NCBI GenBank assembly: GCA_937950565.1
Contig: CALFCS010000067.1
Span: 1-37,750, forward strand
Reading direction: 5' to 3'
DNA length: 37,750 nt
Source of the DNA: an uncultured Lachnospiraceae bacterium
GTDB taxonomy: Bacteria > Bacillota > Clostridia > Lachnospirales > Lachnospiraceae
Positions 1 through 6,427 of the stretch are shown here, one piece after another. Below the pieces are notes generated by a model. That model was not told where the DNA came from. It worked only from the letters and a program-made list of their open reading frames with translations, and ran no database searches. Positions within the stretch are counted from its first letter, which is position 1. Every line of letters starts with the position of its first letter. The position numbers were made by a program, and so were the translations under genes.

Positions 1-1816
1 CTCCAATTCCCAGTTCTTTTGCAAGCGCCCCATAATCCCGTATCGTAAGAGACAGTCCGGTAAGCCTTCCGCCATTGATATCCTCCGGCGCAAATCCCTG
101 CTTTTTCAGAAGTTTTCCCGCCGCTTCATAGGACTCTGGATGCACGCTCGTCCCATCCAGCGGATTATCTCCATTTTGAATCCGCATAAATCCCGCACAC
201 TGCTCATAGGCTTTCGGCCCGAGCTTCGGCACCTTAAGAAGCTGTCTGCGGTTCGTAAATCTACCGTTCTCCTCTCTGTAGTTTACAATATTTTTTGCAA
301 TTGCAGAAGAAATGCCTGATATGTAGGAAAGGAGAGGCGCAGATGCCGTGTTCAAATCCACCCCGACTTTATTTACACAATCCTCTACCACACCAGAGAG
401 TGTCTCGCTTAACTTCTTCTGATTCATATCATGCTGATATTGTCCTACCCCGATGGATTTGGGGTCTATTTTTACAAGCTCAGCCAGCGGGTCCTGCAGT
501 CTTCTTGCAATCGAAGCAGCGCTTCTCTGCCCCACATCAAACTTCGGGAACTCCTCACTTGCAAGCTTACTCGCCGAATACACGGACGCACCCGCTTCAT
601 TTACAATGATATACTGTACCTTTTCCGGGATCTCCTTTAACAGCTCTACAATAAACATTTCGGATTCCCGGGAAGCAGTTCCGTTTCCTACCGATATGAG
701 TGTAATATTATATTTTTTGATAATCTTTTTCAGTAAGTCCTTGGAAGCTTTTATTTTCTGCGGTGTTGTCGGAGCGGTAGGATAAATCACTGTCGTTCCT
801 ATAACCTTCCCGGTAGGGTCCACCACTGCAAGCTTGCAGCCGGTACGGAATGCCGGGTCCCATCCAAGCACTGTATGCCCCGCAATCGGCGGCTGCATCA
901 GAAGCTGCTGAAGATTCTTTCCAAATACTTCGATTGCCCCGTCTTCGGCCTTCTCCGTCAAATCGTTCCTTATCTCACGCTCAATGGCAGGCGCAATCAG
1001 CCTCTTATAGCTGTCTTCGATCGTCTCCTTAAGCGCCGGTGTCGTATACGGATTTCCCGTATGGATAATCTTTTTTTCCAGATAGCGCAGGATATCCTCC
1101 TCCGGCGCCTGTATCTTAACAGTAAGGAATTTTTCTTTTTCCCCTCTGTTCAGAGCCAATGTCCGGTATCCCGCCAGACGGCTTACCGGTTCTTCAAAAT
1201 CATAATACATCTCATAGACAGACTCTGCATCTTCCTTCTTCGCCTGAGAAATAAGCAGGCCTTTCCGGTATGTCAGATTCCGGATATAGCTGCGGTAATC
1301 CGCCTCATCCGATATATTCTCAGCAATAATATCCTTCGCGCCGCCAATCGCCTCTTCCTCGTTATCCACGCCCTTTTCAGCATCGATATATTCTCTCGCA
1401 ATTTCCAGAAGCGGCTTATCCATCTTCTGAAGCAAAATAAGATTTGCCAGCGGCTCCAGTCCTTTTTCTTTGGCAATCGTTGCCCGTGTTCTTCTCTTCG
1501 GACGATATGGACGATACAAATCTTCCACTACCACAAGCGTCTGGGCCGCAAGAATCTGTGCCTTCAATTCCTCCGTAAGCTTTCCCTGTTCCTCAATACT
1601 TCCAAGGACCTGTTCCTTCTTTTCTTCAAGATTCCTGAGATATAAAAGTCTTTCGTGGAGTTTTCTCAGCTGTTCATCATCCAGTGTCCCTGTCGCTTCC
1701 TTCCGGTATCTGGCAATAAACGGAATTGTATTGCCTTCATCAATTAATTTCACCGCAGCATCTACCTGCCACCTTTTTACACCCAATTCATCCGTAATTC
1801 TCTGATTAATGTCCAT
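1..1816 (-). CDS. tex: Tex-family transcription accessory / RNA-binding protein, C-terminus off window
   Basis: The frame reads leftward from the ATG at 1816 (MDINQRITDELGV...) to the window edge without a stop, 605 codons. Tex proteins are usually about 715-750 residues, so the C-terminal S1 RNA-binding domain is what is missing. Visible in order are the N-terminal helical region (IPFIARYRKEATGTL), a YqgF/RuvX-like nuclease fold (GWDPAFRTGCKLAVVDPTG) and the helix-hairpin-helix part (LLSYISGISSAIAKNIVNYR, LLKVPKLGPKAYEQCAGF). The family is a cytoplasmic nucleic-acid-binding protein linked to transcription and RNA processing; its exact function is still poorly defined. A purine-rich site, AGAAAGGG, lies about 7 nt before the ATG. 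It is transcribed from its own strong promoter, divergent from the TetR gene. Identity is very likely; the product's end cannot be judged. Confidence 0.95.
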   Translation of the reverse strand, partial: MDINQRITDELGVKRWQVDAAVKLIDEGNTIPFIARYRKEATGTLDDEQLRKLHERLLYLRNLEEKKEQVLGSIEEQGKLTEELKAQILAAQTLVVVEDLYRPYRPKRRTRATIAKEKGLEPLANLILLQKMDKPLLEIAREYIDAEKGVDNEEEAIGGAKDIIAENISDEADYRSYIRNLTYRKGLLISQAKKEDAESVYEMYYDFEEPVSRLAGYRTLALNRGEKEKFLTVKIQAPEEDILRYLEKKIIHTGNPYTTPALKETIEDSYKRLIAPAIEREIRNDLTEKAEDGAIEVFGKNLQQLLMQPPIAGHTVLGWDPAFRTGCKLAVVDPTGKVIGTTVIYPTAPTTPQKIKASKDLLKKIIKKYNITLISVGNGTASRESEMFIVELLKEIPEKVQYIIVNEAGASVYSASKLASEEFPKFDVGQRSAASIARRLQDPLAELVKIDPKSIGVGQYQHDMNQKKLSETLSGVVEDCVNKVGVDLNTASAPLLSYISGISSAIAKNIVNYREENGRFTNRRQLLKVPKLGPKAYEQCAGFMRIQNGDNPLDGTSVHPESYEAAGKLLKKQGFAPEDINGGRLTGLSLTIRDYGALAKELGIG

Positions 1817-1863
1817 ATCTACCCTTTCTATCACTCTTTAAAGCAAGAAACTTATTTGAATAA

Positions 1864-1892
1864 ATTGTATCCTCCCTTTAAAAACCTGTCAA
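1864..1892 (-). promoter_or_regulatory. Sigma-A promoter of tex
   Basis: On the minus strand TTGACA (1892-1887) and TACAAT (1869-1864) are separated by exactly 17 nt. The -35 is a perfect match and the -10 matches five of six. The tex start codon lies about 50 nt downstream. Confidence 0.8.
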
Positions 1893-1992
1893 TACTTTTG
1901 CGAATGGCGCGTCTGAACTGATACATTTGTTGTGAACAGCACATCAGGCAGCGATAGGCATTTTCATCATCCGCAGAGTCCACTCCGTTTTC

Positions 1993-2021
1993 TTGCGCAA
2001 CAGGGCGAATCATGCTATAAT
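1993..2021 (+). promoter_or_regulatory. Sigma-A promoter of the TetR-lipid kinase genes
   Basis: A perfect TATAAT (2016-2021) is preceded by TGC, giving an extended -10. A weak -35, TTGCGC (1993-1998), lies 17 nt upstream. The predicted start point falls about 80 nt before the chosen TetR ATG. Confidence 0.65.
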
Positions 2022-2063
2022 GAAAATATTCGCTGGGACGCTTTATGAGCCCGGTGGATGTAC

Positions 2064-2075
2064 ACCCTCGAGGGT
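2064..2075. promoter_or_regulatory. 12-bp palindrome, candidate TetR operator
   Basis: ACCCTCGAGGGT is a perfect dyad in the 5' leader, between the TATAAT promoter and the TetR start at 2106. TetR-family proteins bind such dyads and commonly autoregulate. That this one is an operator is inferred from position and symmetry only. As RNA it could also form a short hairpin. Confidence 0.4.
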
Positions 2076-2105
2076 TATCATTACGAAAAGGGGAATTTCA
2101 TCAGA

Positions 2106-2714
2106 ATGAATAAAAACCAGGAATCTCAGCCTCTTTCCAGGCAGCAGTTAAAATCACAGGAAACAAAGGCGAAAATATTCAGCGCCGCAAAACACATTTT
2201 ACAAAAAAAAGGATATGAAGAACTATCCATTAAAAATATATGTGAAAAAGCCGGTGTATCAAACGGAAGTTTTTATCACCATTTCAAGACAAAAGATGAC
2301 CTGCTTTCTTATTATATAGAAGAGCAGCCGAACATCAACCCGGACCTTCTTGAGCTTCCCTCAAATATACAGGAGGCTAAAGCTGCTATTATATATGTAT
2401 ATCTAAACTATGTCCATTACTGCCAGGAGCTTGGCGTGGAATTCATGGCAAACTACTACACACCGAAGAACCAGTCCCTGAACCCACTGATTCGTACCGA
2501 GCGTCCCTATCCGATTGTCACAGTGCACAACTACCTGGAAAAGTGTATGAATGCCGGAATCATTTCTCCGAAACTCTCACTTGAAGATATTACGACGGAT
2601 ATCCGTATGATTGTAATCGGTAATGTATTCGAATGGTGTCTGAAAAACGGTGACGCAGATTTTGAAGGAAATATGAAGCGCTCACTGGAAACTTACCTGA
2701 ACGGCGCTTTTTAA
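2106..2714 (+). CDS. TetR/AcrR family transcriptional regulator
   Basis: This is a 202-residue regulator of typical TetR length. The N-terminal TetR_N helix-turn-helix is clear (AAKHILQKKGYEELSIKNICEK..., then GVSNGSFYHHFKTKDDLL). The remaining ~140 residues are a helical ligand-binding domain that resembles nothing I can name. I chose the ATG at 2106 because AAAAGGGG (2086-2093) precedes it; the frame is open back to an ATG at 2058, but that one has no usable ribosome site and would swallow the palindrome at 2064-2075. It is the first gene of a plus-strand group with a lipid kinase (41 nt downstream) and a PAP2 phosphatase, so it probably controls that lipid-phosphate module and itself. The effector is unknown. 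Confidence 0.88.
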   Translation: MNKNQESQPLSRQQLKSQETKAKIFSAAKHILQKKGYEELSIKNICEKAGVSNGSFYHHFKTKDDLLSYYIEEQPNINPDLLELPSNIQEAKAAIIYVYLNYVHYCQELGVEFMANYYTPKNQSLNPLIRTERPYPIVTVHNYLEKCMNAGIISPKLSLEDITTDIRMIVIGNVFEWCLKNGDADFEGNMKRSLETYLNGAF

Positions 2715-2755
2715 AAATACTGTCCATGATAAAATCTACTTAGGAGAAAACTTTT

Positions 2756-3673
2756 ATGTATGCTTTTATTGTAAACCCTCATTCCCGCACAGGTCTCGGC
2801 CTCAAGGTATGGCGGAAACTGGAAGCCATATTAAAAGAACGAAAAATCGAATACCGGATCTGTATGACCCATTATCCACAGCATGCAACAGAATTTGCAA
2901 GAGAACTAACGGAGACTTACAAGGATTTAACTTTAGTTGCACTGGGCGGAGACGGTTCTATTAATGAAGTAGTGAATGGAATCCGAGATTTATCAAATGT
3001 CACTTTCGCCTATATCCCAATCGGCTTCGGCAATGACTTTGCCCGCTCCATGCAGCTTGGAAGCGACCCGGTAAAAATACTGGAACAAATACTAAATCCC
3101 TCATCCCTGGCATATATTGATGTGGGAAGAACTACATACGGCAGCACAGCCAGACGCTTTGCCGTAAGCTCCGGGATCGGCTTTGATGCAGAAGTATGCT
3201 TTCAAAACACTTCCCAGGGAATCAAAAAATGGCTGAACAAATTAAAGCTTGGAAAATTATCTTATACTATCACTGCTCTTTGCCATATTTATTCGCTGCG
3301 CCCCTGTACGGCAACACTTACGCTGGATACCGGAGAACCACAGACTTTTGAGCGCGTCTTTTTTGCCGCTGCCATGAACCAGCGGTTTGAGGGTGGGGGA
3401 TTTCGGTTCTGTCCGAAAGCAGAGCCGACAGACGGAGTTTTGGACATTATCATCATTTCAGACATGCCAAAACTGAAGGCGCTTCTCCTTCTGCCCACTG
3501 CTTTCTTCGGACTGCATGTACATTTTAAAGGCGTACACACATTCACCTGTAAAAGGGCCATCATCAGAAGCGAGGCTCCGCTTGCCATTCATACAGACGG
3601 CGAACCTCTCTCCAGAGAAACTTCTGTTATATTTGAACTGGAGCCCGAAAAACTGAAATTTATTAATAAATAA
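2756..3673 (+). CDS. Diacylglycerol kinase / lipid kinase family protein (DagK, YegS, BmrU type)
   Basis: This is a 305-residue soluble lipid kinase, the usual size for the DagK/YegS family. The nucleotide-binding region carries the family glycine motif GGDGSINEVVNG (about residues 65-76), the preceding N-terminal motif IVNPHSRTG, and the GFGNDFAR segment typical of the catalytic core. Members phosphorylate diacylglycerol or related membrane lipids with ATP at the inner leaflet. AGGAG (2742-2746) sits 9 nt before the ATG. The gene follows the TetR gene by 41 nt and is probably co-transcribed from the 1993 promoter. A PAP2-type phosphatase, which would catalyse the reverse reaction, lies next to it. 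The substrate cannot be read from the sequence. Confidence 0.92.
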   Translation: MYAFIVNPHSRTGLGLKVWRKLEAILKERKIEYRICMTHYPQHATEFARELTETYKDLTLVALGGDGSINEVVNGIRDLSNVTFAYIPIGFGNDFARSMQLGSDPVKILEQILNPSSLAYIDVGRTTYGSTARRFAVSSGIGFDAEVCFQNTSQGIKKWLNKLKLGKLSYTITALCHIYSLRPCTATLTLDTGEPQTFERVFFAAAMNQRFEGGGFRFCPKAEPTDGVLDIIIISDMPKLKALLLLPTAFFGLHVHFKGVHTFTCKRAIIRSEAPLAIHTDGEPLSRETSVIFELEPEKLKFINK

Positions 3674-3682
3674 TGAACTTCC

Positions 3683-3711
3683 TTGTTAGATATATGCTCT
3701 TGTGATATAAT
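3683..3711 (+). promoter_or_regulatory. Sigma-A promoter of the PAP2 gene
   Basis: TTGTTA (3683-3688) and a perfect TATAAT (3706-3711) are spaced 17 nt apart, and TGA directly before the -10 makes it an extended -10. This gives the phosphatase gene its own promoter beside any readthrough from the lipid kinase gene. Confidence 0.75.
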
Positions 3712-3772
3712 TCGAATGTATCTTGAAAAGAGATTGATTCTTGAGATTTAAAAAGGGGTTTTGATAACTGTT

Positions 3773-4432
3773 ATGGAAAAAATAAAACAGGTAATTCTCA
3801 AATACCGTCATGCATGGGTGCTTTTATACGGGCTTATCTACATACCCTGGTTTTTATATCTGGAAAAAAGAGAAGGTGTACAGTATTATCTGATACACTC
3901 TCCCCTCGATAATTATATCCCTTTTATCGAATATTTTATTGTGCCTTATCTTCTGTGGTTTATATTTATCTTTGTTACGGCTTTTTATTTCTTTCTGACC
4001 AGCCGGACAGATTTTTACCGCATGGCCGCTTTTATGTGTACAGGTATGACTTTGTTTCTTATTATCTGTACGATATTTCCAAACGGGCTGAATCTGCGTC
4101 CTCATACTTTTGCGAGAGACAATATCTTTACTAATATGGTTAAAGTGTTGTACCAAACAGACACGCCGACGAATGTACTGCCGAGTATTCATGTGTTCAA
4201 TTCTCTCAGTGCAGTAATCGCCATTGCGCACAGCAGCTCCTTGAAAAAGCACAAATATATCAAGGGCTCCGCATATGGACTGGCTGTTCTGATTATATTA
4301 TCAACCGTATTTTTAAAGCAGCACTCTGTAACGGATGTGATTGCAGCTTTTGCAGCAGCCTGTATCATTTATCCTTTTGTATATGCAACAGAACACAAAA
4401 AAGCCACAAAACTGTCACATCAGCTTACATAG
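3773..4432 (+). CDS. PAP2-superfamily membrane phosphatase
   Basis: This is a 219-residue polytopic membrane protein with about six hydrophobic segments. It carries the two readable acid-phosphatase motifs of the PAP2 superfamily: PSIHVF (the PSxH motif) and, after two more membrane spans, KQHSVTDVIAAF with the catalytic His and following Asp. Family members dephosphorylate phosphatidate, undecaprenyl pyrophosphate, inositol-phosphoryl lipids and similar substrates at the membrane surface. Start choice is uncertain: AAAAGGGG (3751-3758) lies only 2 nt before a TTG at 3761 and 14 nt before the ATG at 3773; I took the ATG. It has its own promoter. Adjacency to a lipid kinase suggests the two act on the same lipid pool, which is inference. 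Confidence 0.85.
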   Translation: MEKIKQVILKYRHAWVLLYGLIYIPWFLYLEKREGVQYYLIHSPLDNYIPFIEYFIVPYLLWFIFIFVTAFYFFLTSRTDFYRMAAFMCTGMTLFLIICTIFPNGLNLRPHTFARDNIFTNMVKVLYQTDTPTNVLPSIHVFNSLSAVIAIAHSSSLKKHKYIKGSAYGLAVLIILSTVFLKQHSVTDVIAAFAAACIIYPFVYATEHKKATKLSHQLT

Positions 4433-4468
4433 CCGATGGGAAAGCCTTGCGGCAAATTGGGCTCTTTC

Positions 4469-5545
4469 TTATATTTGAGGCATATATGCTTCATATGCCG
4501 AAGGAATCGGATACTTACTGCGGATTTCTTCCGGGTGGATAAACAGAAATCCTTTCTCGTTGGTCTTTTCCAGTTCATCTACCTGCACAGCATATCCTGT
4601 CATATGCCACTCCACGTGGCTGAATATATGCTTTGCGTCCGGAAGCTTTTTTATTTTTACAGGCATAAGCCCGATACTTTTACAATATTCGATTACTGCT
4701 TTCCGACTGAGATGTCCAGGAACACCCGGCAATTCATAAAGTCCTGCAAGCAGTCCTTTGTCCGGACGCTTACTTATGGCAATCCTGTCGTTATCAGAGA
4801 ATACAAGAATTGTCTTTTTTTCTATTCTTCTTTCTTTCGCTTTTGTTTTTACAGGAATTTCTGATATCCTCCCCTGTTTTCTGGCTTCACAGAGATTACA
4901 GGCAGGGCACTCTTCACATCTGGGTTCTCCATTTGGCACACATACAATTGCCCCAAGTTCAATGAGTCCCTGATTGAAATCTCCCGGTGCATCTTCCGGG
5001 ATGATTCGTTCCAGCTCGTTTTCAATCCGTTTCTTCGTGCTCTGCTTCATAATATCACTGTCATCCGCAGTAATCCTGGTAATCACCCGAAGGACATTTC
5101 CATCTACTGCCGGTTTTCTCTGCCCATAGGCAAAAGAAGCAATCGCTCCGGCTGTATAACTTCCGATACCTGTAAGAGAAAGAATTCCTTCATACGTATC
5201 CGGAAATTTTCCCTCATAGTCCACCATAATCTGACGAGCTGCTTTCTGCATATTCCGAACCCGGTTATAATATCCTAATCCTTCCCATAACTTCAATAGT
5301 TTATCCTCTTCTGCTTCTGCCAGGTCCTTTACACTGGGAAGATTGTTAAGGAAGCGCTCGTAATAAGGTTTTACCGCCTCCACCCGCGTCTGCTGCAGCA
5401 TAATCTCAGACACCCAGATACGATAAGGATCTCTGGTTTCCCTCCAGGGAAGGCTGCGCCGGTGAACACGATACCAGTGTATCAGCGGCTCCACCAGTTC
5501 ATAAAGACCCGGATGCATTTTCTTATTTGGAATCTGTGAGTCCAT
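4469..5545 (-). CDS. mutY: A/G-specific adenine glycosylase
   Basis: MutY removes adenine mispaired with 8-oxoguanine, a cytoplasmic base-excision repair step. The 358 residues are full length. Visible are the catalytic Glu47 in WVSEIMLQQTRV, the HhH region LSLTGIGSYTAGAIASFAYG, and the catalytic Asp148 in AVDGNVLRV. An iron-sulfur loop follows with cysteines 202, 210, 213 and 219 (C-X7-C-X2-C-X5-C, first gap one residue longer than in E. coli). The C-terminal NUDIX-like 8-oxoG recognition domain follows, with FSHVEWHMTGY near residue 310. GGGAGG lies just upstream of the ATG. It converges with the PAP2 gene across a 36-nt gap and follows the alarmone synthetase gene by 58 nt. Confidence 0.96.
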   Translation of the reverse strand: MDSQIPNKKMHPGLYELVEPLIHWYRVHRRSLPWRETRDPYRIWVSEIMLQQTRVEAVKPYYERFLNNLPSVKDLAEAEEDKLLKLWEGLGYYNRVRNMQKAARQIMVDYEGKFPDTYEGILSLTGIGSYTAGAIASFAYGQRKPAVDGNVLRVITRITADDSDIMKQSTKKRIENELERIIPEDAPGDFNQGLIELGAIVCVPNGEPRCEECPACNLCEARKQGRISEIPVKTKAKERRIEKKTILVFSDNDRIAISKRPDKGLLAGLYELPGVPGHLSRKAVIEYCKSIGLMPVKIKKLPDAKHIFSHVEWHMTGYAVQVDELEKTNEKGFLFIHPEEIRSKYPIPSAYEAYMPQI

Positions 5546-5569
5546 TCATTATTCCTCCCTACATATTTT

Positions 5570-5592
5570 AAGGACGGAAAAATTCCGTCCTT
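5570..5592. repeat. 10-bp perfect hairpin between the alarmone synthetase gene and mutY
   Basis: AAGGACGGAA (5570-5579) and TTCCGTCCTT (5583-5592) form a perfect stem with a 3-nt loop. The T-tract sits on the plus-strand side (CCTTTTATAT), so as a rho-independent terminator it would work better against plus-strand transcription. On the minus strand it lacks a run of U and lies just ahead of the mutY ribosome site. It may end the synthetase transcript weakly or only shape the mutY leader. Confidence 0.55.
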
Positions 5593-5603
5593 TTATATAA
5601 ATT

Positions 5604-6257
5604 CTATCCTTCATGTACTCTTTGTTCCTCAAAGCATTTTTGAATTGCCTCATTCAACGACAGCATTTTCTCGTCCAGAGTAGATACCATCTCCGCGCAT
5701 TCACGCAAATCCTGGCTGATATATTCCGGCGCATTTCCTTCAAACTTATAATAAATCTTGTGCTCAAGGCTGGCCCAGAAATCCATGGCAATCGTACGTA
5801 TCTGTATCTCAACCTTCGTGTCTACCACACTGTCGGACAGAAATATGGGAACGGATACTAACATATGATAGCTCTTGTATCCACTTTCCTTCGGGTTCTT
5901 AATATAATCTTTAATAGACAGTACTTTCAGGTCACTCTGGTTTCCAATCATCTCTGCCAGGCGGTAAATATCTGATGTGAAAGAACAAATCAGGCGTACA
6001 CCTGCGATATCATTTACATATTTCACCATGTTTTCTATAGATGTCTCATGTCCGTGTCTTTTCAACTTCTTTACAATACTTTCTGCTGTCTTTACTCTAG
6101 TCTTTATATGTTCAATCGGATTATACTGATGAACATGCTGAAACTCATCATTCAGTATTTCCAATTTTGTACCTACTTCTTTTAATGCCGAATTGTATAG
6201 AAACATAACGGTTTTCCAGCTGTCAACATCCTCATAATTCTTAATTGCATTCTGCAT
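5604..6257 (-). CDS. Small alarmone synthetase, RelA/SpoT-domain GTP pyrophosphokinase (RelQ/YjbM-like)
   Basis: This 217-residue protein is a stand-alone synthetase. It transfers pyrophosphate from ATP to GDP or GTP to make (p)ppGpp, without the HD hydrolase or TGS/ACT regulatory domains of long Rel. Diagnostic stretches are IKTRVKTAESIVKKLKRHG, VNDIAGVRLICSF, NPKESGYKSYHMLVSVPI and VEIQIRTIAMDFWASLEHK, the RelA_SpoT catalytic core. I chose the ATG at 6257, preceded by AGAGGAGAG. The frame is open to an ATG at 6428 that overlaps the permease stop as TAATG, but a TATAAT promoter lies inside that extension. The protein would work in the cytoplasm under stress. It follows the two-component/ABC operon. 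Confidence 0.92.
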   Translation of the reverse strand: MQNAIKNYEDVDSWKTVMFLYNSALKEVGTKLEILNDEFQHVHQYNPIEHIKTRVKTAESIVKKLKRHGHETSIENMVKYVNDIAGVRLICSFTSDIYRLAEMIGNQSDLKVLSIKDYIKNPKESGYKSYHMLVSVPIFLSDSVVDTKVEIQIRTIAMDFWASLEHKIYYKFEGNAPEYISQDLRECAEMVSTLDEKMLSLNEAIQKCFEEQRVHEG

Positions 6258-6363
6258 ATGCCATCTCTCCTCTCTAACCCGAAGAGTGAATCCCGTATAA
6301 AACAGTATACCATGAAGGTATATGTTCTCACCTGGCTCGTGAAATACCTCGCCAAGTGTTCTC

Positions 6364-6392
6364 ATTATAACATATTTTGTGAAATTTGTATC
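6364..6392 (-). promoter_or_regulatory. Promoter of the small alarmone synthetase
   Basis: On the minus strand TATAAT (6369-6364) is preceded by TGT, an extended -10. GATACA (6392-6387), a weak -35, lies 17 nt upstream. It sits between the permease stop and the synthetase ATG, so the synthetase can be expressed separately. A small TATACC/GGTATA hairpin follows in the leader near 6306-6322. Confidence 0.6.
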
Positions 6393-6427
6393 ACTTTTCA
6401 TACTAATTTCACATTCTTTTTGTTTCA

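Noticed and set aside
875..1645. A 256-codon plus-strand open frame
   Set aside because: It is the antisense shadow of tex, rich in Leu/Arg/Phe and without a start signal.
4433..4468. Terminator between the PAP2 gene and mutY
   Set aside because: The best pairing (GAAAGCC with GGCTCTTTC) needs a bulge and a long loop and has no clean T-run.
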